Assembly: GCA_037137375.1 (NCBI GenBank)
Contig: JBAXKJ010000009.1
Coordinates: 62,001-126,000 of the forward strand
DNA: 64,000 nt
Source of the DNA: CAINVV01 sp037137375
GTDB lineage: Bacteria > Bacteroidota > Bacteroidia > Bacteroidales > Prolixibacteraceae
Reading direction: 5' to 3'
The notes under the pieces are model-generated. The model did not search any database, was not told where the DNA came from, and saw nothing but the letters and a program-made list of their open reading frames with translations. Shown here one piece after another: positions 36,096-45,404 of this stretch. Both the position numbers and the translations under genes were made by a program. The stretch's first letter is position 1. Each line of letters starts with the position of its first letter.

Positions 36096-36992
36096 TCAGG
36101 AAATCAGCGAGTTTACAATTAGCAATATAAAAATTGCCATCGCGTAGGTATTGATGAGAATGAATGCGCGGCTGACCGTTTGTGGATTTCTTTCCTTGAA
36201 CAGGAAACGGTAGAATAATGTGATAAAAAACAGGTTGGTAACGATCAACGTTGCTAAAAGGACGGGCTTCAGATTAAATCCAAAGATTGGGAAGGACATC
36301 AGAAATGCAGAAGTTGTGACACCCCAGCCAAAGACTACTTTCTTGATCTGAATTTCGCTTAAAATCCTCGATATCGTGGAGAATCCGGCCAATTCGTACT
36401 CTTTGCCATATTTTATCATCAACAGCCAGAAATGCGGGACTTGCCACAGCCAGACGAAGATGAAAAGAAAGATGGCGTTGGGATGAAAGAGATAATGTCC
36501 GGCAGAGGTCCAGCCGATTAGCGGAGGCACGCCCCCAACGAGGGCTCCAGGAAGGATAGCCAGCCAGCTTCGGGTCTTTAAGGGTGTATAAATCAGGTTA
36601 TATAACACCAGATTTAAAAGACCTAGAATCATGGGTATCCATCCGTTTAAAAATAATAAGAAAGATCCGGTAGCGATCAGCAAAATGGTACTGAAGGCTG
36701 CTTCTAAGGAAGTGATCTCACCTGCAGGTATAGGCCGACTGATGGTTCTCTGCATCAGCGCATCCTGCCTGTATTCCTGTATCTGGTTCAACACAGAGGC
36801 GCCTGCTGAAAGTAAAAATAACCCTGCAAACAGGTATAAAAATGAAATATTTAGTGCATTTCCGGTTAAAAGGTACCCTGTCAGTGCCGAAAAAGTAACC
36901 ATCAGCGACAGACGGAGCCTTATCAATCTGAAAAAGGCAGAAAAACTCAAAAGAATTTTATTTCTTCTCAACGCTTGCTTTGAAATAATCAA
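36096..36992 (-). CDS. ctaB: Protoheme IX farnesyltransferase (heme O synthase)
   Basis: A 298-residue UbiA-family membrane prenyltransferase. The signature is NQIQEYRQDALMQRTISRPIP, the farnesyl-diphosphate-binding aspartates near residue 75. About eight or nine TM helices follow. It makes heme O for heme-copper oxidases. Its proposed ATG lies 35 bases inside the end of the CoxB gene; a later start would cut the family N-terminus, so overlap with coupling is likely. It is the last gene of the oxidase operon. Confidence 0.94.
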   Translation of the reverse strand: MIISKQALRRNKILLSFSAFFRLIRLRLSLMVTFSALTGYLLTGNALNISFLYLFAGLFLLSAGASVLNQIQEYRQDALMQRTISRPIPAGEITSLEAAFSTILLIATGSFLLFLNGWIPMILGLLNLVLYNLIYTPLKTRSWLAILPGALVGGVPPLIGWTSAGHYLFHPNAIFLFIFVWLWQVPHFWLLMIKYGKEYELAGFSTISRILSEIQIKKVVFGWGVTTSAFLMSFPIFGFNLKPVLLATLIVTNLFFITLFYRFLFKERNPQTVSRAFILINTYAMAIFILLIVNSLIS

Positions 36993-37893
36993 CTATTTTA
37001 TTGAGATCCTCCGGAGTAATCTTGTCCTTGTAAGACTGCATCAAACCCTTGTTAAATCCCTTAACAATTTCAGCATTAGGATCCATAATGGATTTCTTAA
37101 TATATTCATCCGTTGCCTCGATCTCCTTTTCACCGGCGTCGGTCACTACAACCGTCTTTCTGCCATATAATCCTTTAAATGAGGGACCTATAACTTTGGA
37201 TCCATCCAATGAATGACAGGTGTTGCAGGCGTTCGCCTTGATAACAGCCAGTCCGGGATGATCCGGAAGATTTACAGTAACCTTCAAGTCAGCCAGCCAT
37301 TTTTTAAACTCCAGACTATCCACAATGACGACTTTAGCTAACATAGCCGAATGCGCGAGTCCGCAATATTCAGCACAATAAATGTCGAATGTGCCCTTCA
37401 TGATCGGTTTAAACCACATATAATTGCTGTATCCGGGAATCACATCTTCTTTTACCCTGAAGGCAGGAATAAAAAAACTGTGGTTCACGTCGACCGAGAC
37501 CAGATTCAATTTTACATCTCTCTGGTATGGAAGTACCAGCTCCTTTGAAACTTTCCCATTGCCATAATCAAAATCCCAGCTCCACATCTTGCCTATTACC
37601 TTAACAGGCATGGCATCGGCAGGCACCTGTCGCATCGGGGCAAAACCTACCCAGCCATAGTAAAACATCATCAATACAATAATGAGAGGAAGTACGGTCC
37701 AGATAATTTCAAGTTTTGTATTACCGGAAAATTGCTGCGGATTCTTGTTCTTTTTTCGCGAAAAATGGATCAGGATGTAGATCATCAGTGCGACAATCGC
37801 GATCGTAAAGATAAAAGATATGGTAAAGATGAAAATAAAGGCCTTATCGACGGCTCCTGCCAAGTTGGATCCCTGGTTAAATAATGTTTCCAT
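36958..37893 (-). CDS. coxB: Cytochrome c oxidase subunit II with fused cytochrome c (caa3 type)
   Basis: A 311-residue protein. Two TM helices (about 20-45 and 63-83) precede the periplasmic CuA cupredoxin with GKMWSWDFDYGNG, VNHSFFIPAFRVKEDVIPG and the CuA ligands CAEYCGLAHSAM. The C-terminal third is a class I cytochrome c with CNTCH and a distal Met candidate in GFNKGLMQSY. The fused heme c defines a caa3-type oxidase that accepts electrons from a membrane cytochrome or directly from a complex III equivalent. It lies eight bases after the subunit IV gene. Confidence 0.96.
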   Translation of the reverse strand: METLFNQGSNLAGAVDKAFIFIFTISFIFTIAIVALMIYILIHFSRKKNKNPQQFSGNTKLEIIWTVLPLIIVLMMFYYGWVGFAPMRQVPADAMPVKVIGKMWSWDFDYGNGKVSKELVLPYQRDVKLNLVSVDVNHSFFIPAFRVKEDVIPGYSNYMWFKPIMKGTFDIYCAEYCGLAHSAMLAKVVIVDSLEFKKWLADLKVTVNLPDHPGLAVIKANACNTCHSLDGSKVIGPSFKGLYGRKTVVVTDAGEKEIEATDEYIKKSIMDPNAEIVKGFNKGLMQSYKDKITPEDLNKIVDYFKASVEKK

Positions 37894-37901
37894 GGGTGGG
37901 G

Positions 37902-38189
37902 TTATAATCTGAAATAATAATCAATAAATGTGATGCCAATGACAATCGCAAAAAGGAGAAAAACTCCTCCAACCATTATGCGCAGCAATAAATTCTCGAA
38001 TTTAAGGTGCATGAAATAGGTGAGAACGATGGTGACCTTGATCGAAGCCAGTATGAGGGCCAGCGCAACCGTATACGGGCCAAGATGAATCTTTATAGCC
38101 AAAATAGAAATGGTTGTCAGCAAGAGCAGGACAAGCAGGACTTTCCAGTTAAGAAAATCGCTTGAGATATGGTTTTCGTGGTTGTTCAT
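37902..38189 (-). CDS. Cytochrome c oxidase subunit IV (small, caa3 type)
   Basis: A 95-residue protein with three TM helices. IKVTIVLTYFMHLKFE is the conserved stretch of prokaryotic COX4-like subunits (DUF/COX4_pro). It stabilises the oxidase. It is sandwiched between the subunit III and II genes with gaps of eight or nine bases. Confidence 0.9.
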   Translation of the reverse strand: MNNHENHISSDFLNWKVLLVLLLLTTISILAIKIHLGPYTVALALILASIKVTIVLTYFMHLKFENLLLRIMVGGVFLLFAIVIGITFIDYYFRL

Positions 38190-38198
38190 TTGAATATG

Positions 38199-38810
38199 TT
38201 AAGTGATAAGATACAATAAGGGGAACAGGAAAATCCAGATCAAATCGACCAGGTGCCAGTAAAGCGCACCATTTTCCTGCAAGAGGTAGTGCTGTGAATT
38301 GATTTTTCCTGAATTGATTTTGAAGATAATGATTGTCAGCAAGATACCTCCAATGATCACGTGAAGGGCATGCAGTCCGGTCATCATAAAATAGAGACCA
38401 AAAAACATGATCTCCCCATGTGGCATGGTCTTCATCACATCGGATCCGGGATAGAGGTGCAACGAAAATTTATGCCCCCATTCAAAGTACTTATTTACCA
38501 TGAAGACCCCAGCCAAAAGTAAGGTAATAAGAATCAGTCCCATAGCCTTACCAGGACGGTTCATCTGAATGGCGGAAAGGGACATGGCTACGGTCATACT
38601 GCTTACCAGCAACACGACGGTATTGGTCGCTCCAACAAAAGCGTTGAGTTCCAGGGCAGCATGGTGAAAATCAACTGCATATTTAGACCGATAGACGGCA
38701 TAGACAATGAAGAGTCCGCCAAAGAGAAATAATTCGGTAAAAAGGAATAACCACATCCCCATTTTACCGGTATCGCTGTCGATATGTTCAGAATGTTCGG
38801 TTGACGACAT
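38199..38810 (-). CDS. coxC: Cytochrome c oxidase subunit III
   Basis: A 203-residue membrane protein with five TM helices, the short form of subunit III. It has MGMWLFLFTELFLFGGLF at the start, FEWGHKF in the middle and TGLHALHVIIGG, where the HxxHVxxG stretch is conserved. It ends YWHLVDLIWIFLFPLLY. Nine bases separate it from coxA and from the subunit IV gene. Confidence 0.95.
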   Translation of the reverse strand: MSSTEHSEHIDSDTGKMGMWLFLFTELFLFGGLFIVYAVYRSKYAVDFHHAALELNAFVGATNTVVLLVSSMTVAMSLSAIQMNRPGKAMGLILITLLLAGVFMVNKYFEWGHKFSLHLYPGSDVMKTMPHGEIMFFGLYFMMTGLHALHVIIGGILLTIIIFKINSGKINSQHYLLQENGALYWHLVDLIWIFLFPLLYLIT

Positions 38811-38819
38811 AGCTATCTT

Positions 38820-40433
38820 TTATTTAGTGTAAGGATTATCAAATACATAGGGATCGCGAGTAATCACAGGCACTTCATCGAAATTTTCGTGCGGCGGAGG
38901 CGATGGGATCTGCCATTCGAGGGTCACCCCATGCCATGGATTGGCTGGCGCTTTCGCCCCCCTGCGAACATGATACACCAGGTTGGAAATCATGCCTATC
39001 AAGCCTATAAACAGGATGAATGCGCCAATGGTTGAAATCATCTCACCCGTCTGAAATTTAGGATCATAATCGAAATAGCGCCTAGGCATTCCTTGTATCC
39101 CAACTATGAACAAAGGGAAATAGAGCAGGTTGAATCCAAGAAAAAGGAATCCCCAGGAGATATTGGCCCATTTAAAGTTGTACATCCGTCCGTAGATCTT
39201 CGGATACCAGTAATGTATTCCCGCAAAGAACCCAAATCCCATTCCGCCGAAGATGATATAATGGAAGTGAGCAACTACAAATTCTGTGTTATGTACTTGA
39301 ATATTAGTCGCAAGGGAACCCAGTGTGAGGCCTGTGAATCCACCGATAGTAAACAAAAAGATGAATGAAATTGCGAAAAGAAGCGGTGGTTTTAAGTCTA
39401 CTGATCCGCCATACATGGTAGATAACCAGTTAAATACCTTGATAGCGCTTGGAATGGCAACCAGGAAAGTAAGCAGCGAGAAGAACCATCTTGACTCATA
39501 ACTCATTCCGGAGGTAAACATGTGATGTCCCCATACGAAATAACCGACAAGGGCAATGGCAAGACTCGAGAAAACGATTGGAACATAGCCGAACACAGGC
39601 TTCTGGCTGAAAGTCGGGAAGATCTCTGTCACTACTCCCATGGCGGGGAGGATCATCACATAGACCGCCGGATGAGAATAAATCCAGAAGAGGTGCTGGT
39701 AAAGAACCGGATCCCCTCCCAGGGCGGGATCGAAGAATCCGATATGAAAAGTCCTTTCGGCAATAACCATCAAGAGGGTGATCCCAATAATTGGGGTAGC
39801 CAAAATCTGAATCCAGGCAGTGGCATAGAGCGACCAGGGGAAGAGTGGCATGCGGAACCAGGTCATGCCCGGCGCCCTCATTCGGTGGATCGTCACAATG
39901 AAATTGAGACCCGTAAGGATGGAGGCAAAACCCAGCACAAAGGCCGCAGTAAGCGCAATGACCACATTTGAAGAGGCCTGGGCGCTGTATGGGACATAAA
40001 AAGTCCAACCCGTATCAGGGGAATGTCCGTTGGCAAACTGGGAATAGAGGCCCAGGCATGCTCCGGTAATGTAAACGTACCAGGAAAAAAGGTTCAGCTT
40101 GGGAAAGGCAACATCCTTTGCACCAATCATGATGGGCAGGAGGATATTTCCAAAAACAGCAGCAAGTCCGGGAATTACCACGATAAAGATCATGATGATG
40201 CCGTGGATGGTAAACATTCCATTATAGGTTTGAGCCGTCATAATGGTTTGTCCGGGAGCCATCTTCTCAATCCTCATCAATAGTCCGAGAACTGCGGCGG
40301 CACAAAAGAAAATCGTGATCGAATACAGGTAGAGGAGACCGATTCTCTTGTGATCGGTCGAGCTAAGCCACGACCATAGACCAGTCTTGTGATTCAGGTA
40401 GTTAAGTGGTTCTGCAGTTGAAGAATTATTCAT
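38820..40433 (-). CDS. coxA: Cytochrome c oxidase subunit I (A2-type heme-copper oxidase)
   Basis: A 537-residue, twelve-helix catalytic subunit. Heme a ligand His is in TIHGIIMIF; CuB ligands are in YSHPAVYVMILP (His-Tyr crosslink) and WGHHMF; high-spin and low-spin heme histidines are in VHNTEFVVAHFHYIIFGG. The YSHP sequence replaces the glutamate of A1 enzymes, which assigns it to the A2 group, like Thermus caa3. It reduces O2 to water and pumps protons. The ORF is complete and follows SCO by 11 bases. Confidence 0.97.
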   Translation of the reverse strand: MNNSSTAEPLNYLNHKTGLWSWLSSTDHKRIGLLYLYSITIFFCAAAVLGLLMRIEKMAPGQTIMTAQTYNGMFTIHGIIMIFIVVIPGLAAVFGNILLPIMIGAKDVAFPKLNLFSWYVYITGACLGLYSQFANGHSPDTGWTFYVPYSAQASSNVVIALTAAFVLGFASILTGLNFIVTIHRMRAPGMTWFRMPLFPWSLYATAWIQILATPIIGITLLMVIAERTFHIGFFDPALGGDPVLYQHLFWIYSHPAVYVMILPAMGVVTEIFPTFSQKPVFGYVPIVFSSLAIALVGYFVWGHHMFTSGMSYESRWFFSLLTFLVAIPSAIKVFNWLSTMYGGSVDLKPPLLFAISFIFLFTIGGFTGLTLGSLATNIQVHNTEFVVAHFHYIIFGGMGFGFFAGIHYWYPKIYGRMYNFKWANISWGFLFLGFNLLYFPLFIVGIQGMPRRYFDYDPKFQTGEMISTIGAFILFIGLIGMISNLVYHVRRGAKAPANPWHGVTLEWQIPSPPPHENFDEVPVITRDPYVFDNPYTK

Positions 40434-40444
40434 TTGAATGCTAA

Positions 40445-41242
40445 TTAGTTACGATTATCATTTTTCTTCATCCCGGAAGATTTTCTGCGGGAAGAGACAT
40501 ACAGGTAAAGCACAAAAAACAGGGCCAGGATGATGACAAAAGTGCCCATCAGCCTGGTAAACTGCAAGGTATAAGTCCGGCTTGCAGGATCGTATGCAAA
40601 GCAATATTCGAAAATCTTGTTGCTGGTTGGACGAACTTCGCCCTTTTGGGCTTCAACGATGGCCATTTTCAGTTCGAAAGGCAAGAAGGTGATCCCATAT
40701 AGGTAACGGGTAATTTTCCCCTGAGGACTAAGAATAATGATCGTTGAAGGATGTGCAAAATCGACCCCGGTTGGCTTATATCTGAATCCTACAGATTCGG
40801 TAATTTTCTGGATATTAGCTAACTCCCCGGTAAGATAAGTCCAGCTGCCACGTTGATCCTCCTTAATTTTCTGAACAAAATTCTTCTTCTTTTCAACTGC
40901 CTTTTCTGGAGTATCCTTCGTGTTGAAACTGATGGTGATGATATCATAATCTTTCCCCAGCACCAGTTCAGCCTTACTGACCACGTCGGCGATCCCATCG
41001 AGCAGCGGACTGCACAAACCCGGACAATCAAAGTAGACAAAAGAAAGGATGGTCGGCTTTTTGATGATACTTCCGATGGCAATCGTATCATTTTTTTCAT
41101 TCACAAACTTCAGGTCCATCGGGATGGTCTGACCCAATTTTTCGACGATGCCAATCTCAACCTCGGGGCTAATCTTTGGCATCTGAGCGAATATACTGAT
41201 TGACAGCACTAAAAACAGACTAATAACGACAATTTTCTTCAT
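40445..41242 (-). CDS. SCO1/SenC copper chaperone
   Basis: A 265-residue protein with a signal peptide (about 1-19) and a thioredoxin-like fold. Copper ligands are FDCPGLCSPLL (CxxxC) and a distal His in VDFAHPSTIIIL. A C-terminal TM helix (FVIILALFFVLYLYV) anchors it, an inverted arrangement from the usual N-terminal anchor. It delivers copper to the CuA site of CoxB. Located between cytochrome c and coxA in the oxidase operon. Confidence 0.94.
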   Translation of the reverse strand: MKKIVVISLFLVLSISIFAQMPKISPEVEIGIVEKLGQTIPMDLKFVNEKNDTIAIGSIIKKPTILSFVYFDCPGLCSPLLDGIADVVSKAELVLGKDYDIITISFNTKDTPEKAVEKKKNFVQKIKEDQRGSWTYLTGELANIQKITESVGFRYKPTGVDFAHPSTIIILSPQGKITRYLYGITFLPFELKMAIVEAQKGEVRPTSNKIFEYCFAYDPASRTYTLQFTRLMGTFVIILALFFVLYLYVSSRRKSSGMKKNDNRN

Positions 41243-41273
41243 CCTGTCACTTAATTAAGGTTGGCTGGCAAAT

Positions 41274-42167
41274 CTATAATTTGCCTGATTTAAATATTGT
41301 CCGTACCTGCAAAAGGACATAAAAAATGAATCCCCAAACAGCTAGCACTGTGAGGGTATAGGTCAGCAGTAACCAGATCGGAGTCTTCTGAACCACATTC
41401 CATAAGGCCCTTGGTTCGTTAAGTGGAGGGCGGTTTGTGGCCACACCGATAGCCATCGCCGTATCCGCTTTTGCTTCTCCAAAAGCGGATTCATCGACAG
41501 GCCGGGCAGTTAAGGTTACAAAGCCTTTAGTGTCACCGGGCAGGTTCTTTGGGAAAGTAAAATTGGCAACGCCTTGAATATCTGTTGTCCTGGCTTCATC
41601 AATGAGCAGATTGCCGAAATATCTCTTCGCGAAAAGTTTCACTTCCGCACCGGCGACTGGCTGACGTTTCATCTCCTTAATCCCTGATAATGAAACCTGA
41701 ACCTGGTTCTTTTCCCTGTTCCAGGCAAAGAGCATTTTTACCTTTGCGTAGGTAGCGCCAGGACCGGCTTTTTTGGCTACTTCCTGGACGTATTTGTCAT
41801 TAAAACTCCTGATGAAGGAGATGATTTTCCAGGTATCTGTGGAAGAAATTGTGTTCTTAAAAGACGGCATAGGTCCCCTACCCTCGGCAATCTTGAATAA
41901 CATGGCGCCATCCTTGTTGACCTGCATCTGGGAAGAAGCGGGATCCGGTGGAGGCGGCACGAGTTTTACCGCATTATTCCTACCAGGATCGCCATGGCAC
42001 GACTTGCATGAGGTATTAAAAAGATCCCCTCCGGCTTTCCTGGTAGAATCAGAAAATGCGAAAGGACTCAATTTGGACTCGTTTTCAGGAGGAACCACCC
42101 AAACCTGGGCAGAAAGACGAATCGAAATAAAAAGAAATAAGAAAAGAAATAATTTGACTCTATTCAT
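41274..42167 (-). CDS. Membrane-anchored mono-heme cytochrome c
   Basis: A 297-residue protein: signal peptide (to about SAQ), a class I cytochrome c domain with CKSCH (near residue 54) and candidate axial Met in GPMPSFKNT, then a beta-rich immunoglobulin-like region (about 140-240), then one TM helix (WLLLTYTLTVLAVWGFIFYV). Likely an electron donor to the caa3 oxidase. It lies 12 bases after the Fe-S gene and 31 before SCO. The middle domain is not assigned. Confidence 0.88.
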   Translation of the reverse strand: MNRVKLFLFLFLFISIRLSAQVWVVPPENESKLSPFAFSDSTRKAGGDLFNTSCKSCHGDPGRNNAVKLVPPPPDPASSQMQVNKDGAMLFKIAEGRGPMPSFKNTISSTDTWKIISFIRSFNDKYVQEVAKKAGPGATYAKVKMLFAWNREKNQVQVSLSGIKEMKRQPVAGAEVKLFAKRYFGNLLIDEARTTDIQGVANFTFPKNLPGDTKGFVTLTARPVDESAFGEAKADTAMAIGVATNRPPLNEPRALWNVVQKTPIWLLLTYTLTVLAVWGFIFYVLLQVRTIFKSGKL

Positions 42168-42179
42168 AATGTTGTTTTT

Positions 42180-43145
42180 TCAGCTTTTTGTCTCTTCACG
42201 ATCATCTTTGAATTCGAACAGCCTGTTTTTTGGAGGAAGATAGTATACCCGGGGTTTTGTACCCAGCTCAGGCATCAGGTGATAGCCACCGTTCACACTC
42301 AACAGCTCACTCAAACGATGTGTTTCCTTCGTCGTACCATTTGTCACTGCATCCTGATTTTCGTCTCCGAAATAATAAACACCATTAGGACAGGCAGATA
42401 CACAATAAGGCAGTTTCCCTTCGCGGAGCCTGTCGGCGCTGAAGAGGCATTTGGAAATCGTTCCTTTTTTTTGAGGCACGTTGAGTTCGATGTTGTATTC
42501 CTTGTCTTTGTCCACTTCAGCCATCAGCGGCTGCTCCCAATGGAACATCCTCGCAGAATAAGGACAGGCTGCGATGCAAAAACGACATCCAATGCATCGT
42601 TCATTGTCGATTAAAACGATTCCATCTTGTCTTTTGAAAGTAGCATCGACGGGGCAGACTGCCACACAGGGTGGATTATCGCAATGCTGACAGGGCTTGG
42701 GCATGTAATAAGGAGCCGTATTGGCAGACTCCTGCATGATCAGCGTATTAATATGGTATTCGTATGGACGAAGATGGTGGGCTCCCTGACAAGCCTGAAC
42801 ACATTTACGAGCATTACGGCATTTAGAGAGATCGATGACCATTACCCATCGGTGACCAGCTAGTCCTTCCCTGCCCTGTTTCTGTAACCTGGAAAGATCC
42901 ACCTTCAAGTCATTGATCTGGCTTCTAGGAACTTCAACAAGCTTATTATCAGCAGTCAACACCTTAACCATATCGTGGTTTGGTTTGGACTCCTCATATT
43001 TATAGCCACTGTAGATGGCTGCTCCTCCAGCCGCAGCCGCCGCTCCAACTAATCCAAATTTTTTAAAAAAAGTACGCCTTGAATTGGTACCTTCTTCAAT
43101 TTTGTGGTTATTATGATGTTCTGTCTCTGAATTATTTTTGCTCAT
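42180..43145 (-). CDS. Tat-exported Fe-S protein of the oxidase operon, first cluster lacking one cysteine
   Basis: A 321-residue ferredoxin-like subunit with a strong Tat motif (SRRTFFKKF, residues 22-30). Clusters 2-4 look normal (CQHCDNPPCVAVC, CIGCRFCIAAC, and a distal pair with KC and CVSAC). The first site reads CRNARKCVQAC (C109, C115, C119): the second cysteine of the canonical CxxCxxCxxxC is Ala112, suggesting a [3Fe-4S] or altered cluster. It resembles NrfC/DsrO/PhsB-type electron-transfer subunits. It heads the caa3 operon, yet no NrfD partner is nearby. Confidence 0.88.
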   Translation of the reverse strand: MSKNNSETEHHNNHKIEEGTNSRRTFFKKFGLVGAAAAAGGAAIYSGYKYEESKPNHDMVKVLTADNKLVEVPRSQINDLKVDLSRLQKQGREGLAGHRWVMVIDLSKCRNARKCVQACQGAHHLRPYEYHINTLIMQESANTAPYYMPKPCQHCDNPPCVAVCPVDATFKRQDGIVLIDNERCIGCRFCIAACPYSARMFHWEQPLMAEVDKDKEYNIELNVPQKKGTISKCLFSADRLREGKLPYCVSACPNGVYYFGDENQDAVTNGTTKETHRLSELLSVNGGYHLMPELGTKPRVYYLPPKNRLFEFKDDREETKS

Positions 43146-43324
43146 ACAAGAAAAAATTTGTTCGTTTTTCGCTTTGGTTAAAACTACAAATAATATTTTT
43201 TGTTTTCATCACAATTTAACAATTCAGGTTCATAAAAATTTTCAGTCCTCCTTCAATAAATATGTATTTTTATCTCGCAAGATTAAGTGCCACAAAATAT
43301 CCTGACATTCAAAAGTGATCTATC

Positions 43325-45403
43325 ATGAAAAAAATTGCCTTATCGTACCTGATTATCCTTCTTTGTTTTTCCCTGAACGCCCAAAAGAATTTGAGCTATT
43401 TTCCTGGTAAGCAACTGATTACAACAGGAGTATATTATTATCCCGAACATTGGGACTCTACGCAATGGGATCGGGACCTTAAGAATATAGCCAGGATGGG
43501 GTTCGAATTCACCCATTTCGCAGAATTTGCCTGGGCTCAGCTGGAGCCTGAAGAGGGAAAATATGACTTTGCCTGGCTGGACAAGGCTGTAGGACTGGCT
43601 GCCAAATACAATCTGAAGGTCATCATGTGCACTTCCACCTGCACGCCACCCGTTTGGCTGTCGAGAAAACATCCGGAGATATTATCTTTAGACGAAAAGG
43701 GGACCAGAATGGACCATGGCTCCAGGCAGCACGCATCCTTCTCAAGCAGCTATTACAGGGCTTATTCGCTGAAAATGGTCGAACAGCTGGCCAAACATTA
43801 TGGAAATGACCCAAGGATCTGTGGCTGGCAGATAGACAATGAACCACGGGTGTTTTTCGACTTCAACGCGGATGCACAGCAACGGTTTCGCAACTGGCTT
43901 CAGCAGAAATATGGCACCATCAGTAAACTTAATGATACCTGGGGAACACTGTTCTGGAGCAATACCTACAGCGATTTTTCGCAAATCAACATCCCTTTAC
44001 ATACGCAATGGGGTATGAATCTGAATCAAAGGCTCGATCACTACCGGTTTGTGGCTTCAGAAACAGCGACATTCCTGGATGACCAGGCTTTGGCCATCAA
44101 AAAATTTGCTTCCTCCAGCCAATGGATAACGAGTAATTACATTCCGAATTACGATGGCGGTTATATTGGTAACAGCAAACAACTTGATTTTCTGACCTAT
44201 ACCAGATATATGGTCTATGGCGGATCCATGGGTATTGGGAAAAAAGGATATCGGTTGGGTGACCCGCTGAGTATCTCCATGGCGAATGATTTCTTCAGAC
44301 CGATTTCTCCAATTTACGGGGTGATGGAACTGCAACCGGGTCAGGTTAACTGGGGAAGCATTAATCCTCAGCCACTTCCGGGAGCCGTCAGGATGTGGCT
44401 ATGGCATCAGTTTGCGGGAGGCAGCAATTTAGTTTGTACCTATCGCTACCGTGCGCCCTTGGTAGGTTTCGAACAATATCATTATGGAATAGTGGGTCCT
44501 GATGGCGTGACACCAACCCCTGGCGGACTCGAATATCAAAAATTCATCCAGGAAATTTCGATGTTGAGAAAAATTGCCACTCCTGAGACAGTTTTGCCTT
44601 TAGTTTACACTGCCAGAAGAACGGCAATCCTCTTTAACAATGAGAATATCTGGGGGATGGAGATGAATAAGCAAACCAACCAGTGGAATTCGATGGCTCA
44701 TATCCTGAAATATTATAAGCAGCTCAAGTCCTTCGGTGCACCAGTGGATTTTATCCGTGATCAGACTGATTTTTCCAAATATCCTGTCTTGATTGCCCCC
44801 GCTTACCAGCAGATTGACAAGGGTTTGATCTCAAAACTACAGCAATATGCGCAGTCGGGTGGCAATTTAATTCTTACCTGCAGGACCGGACACAAGGATC
44901 GGGAAGGACATTTGTGGGAGGCCAAATTCGCTGCTCCTATTTATAATCTGATCGGTGCGGAGATCGAATTTTATGACCTTCCAATGCCACATGCCGTAGA
45001 TTCCGTGCTGATGGATGGAAAGAAATTTGCCTGGAAAACCTGGGGTGAAATTCTCAAACCTACTGCTGGAACTGAGGTTTGGGCGTCTTTCCAGGGAGAT
45101 TTCTATGCAGGAAAACCGGCTGTCATTACCAGAAAACTTGGAAAAGGAACAGTCACTTACGTTGGCGTGGACAGCAACGACGGACTTTTAGAAAAATCAG
45201 TGCTGACGAAATTGTATAAGCAACTCCATATTCCTGTTGAAAATTATCCGGAAGGTGTTTCCGTCGAATACCGCGACGGACTAGGTATCGCAGTGAATTA
45301 TTCGGATAAAACATACACGCTGAAATTACCGGCTGAGTCCAAAATTTTGATCGGTCAGAAGGAGATTCCAACGGCGGGCGTAACAGTCTGGAAAACAAGG
45401 TAA
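43325..45403 (+). CDS. GH42 beta-galactosidase
   Basis: A 692-residue secreted protein (signal MKKIALSYLIILLCFSLNA). GH42 landmarks: GVYYYPEHWDSTQWDRDL at the start of the TIM barrel, acid/base Glu173 in GWQIDNEP, nucleophile Glu335 in GVMELQPGQVNW. It has the trimerisation domain after residue 400 and a small C-terminal beta domain. It releases galactose from galactan or galacto-oligosaccharides. Location in the periplasm fits polysaccharide use. It is divergent from the oxidase operon and tail to tail with the isomerase-like gene (one-base gap). Confidence 0.95.
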   Translation: MKKIALSYLIILLCFSLNAQKNLSYFPGKQLITTGVYYYPEHWDSTQWDRDLKNIARMGFEFTHFAEFAWAQLEPEEGKYDFAWLDKAVGLAAKYNLKVIMCTSTCTPPVWLSRKHPEILSLDEKGTRMDHGSRQHASFSSSYYRAYSLKMVEQLAKHYGNDPRICGWQIDNEPRVFFDFNADAQQRFRNWLQQKYGTISKLNDTWGTLFWSNTYSDFSQINIPLHTQWGMNLNQRLDHYRFVASETATFLDDQALAIKKFASSSQWITSNYIPNYDGGYIGNSKQLDFLTYTRYMVYGGSMGIGKKGYRLGDPLSISMANDFFRPISPIYGVMELQPGQVNWGSINPQPLPGAVRMWLWHQFAGGSNLVCTYRYRAPLVGFEQYHYGIVGPDGVTPTPGGLEYQKFIQEISMLRKIATPETVLPLVYTARRTAILFNNENIWGMEMNKQTNQWNSMAHILKYYKQLKSFGAPVDFIRDQTDFSKYPVLIAPAYQQIDKGLISKLQQYAQSGGNLILTCRTGHKDREGHLWEAKFAAPIYNLIGAEIEFYDLPMPHAVDSVLMDGKKFAWKTWGEILKPTAGTEVWASFQGDFYAGKPAVITRKLGKGTVTYVGVDSNDGLLEKSVLTKLYKQLHIPVENYPEGVSVEYRDGLGIAVNYSDKTYTLKLPAESKILIGQKEIPTAGVTVWKTR

Positions 45404-45404
45404 T

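Noticed and set aside
36631..37170. 179-residue plus-strand open frame across ctaB and coxB
   Set aside because: Antisense to two well-supported oxidase genes, with low-complexity composition.
39496..40008. 170-residue open frame, rich in His, Cys and Leu
   Set aside because: It lies wholly within coxA in another frame of the same strand; coxA is unmistakable there.
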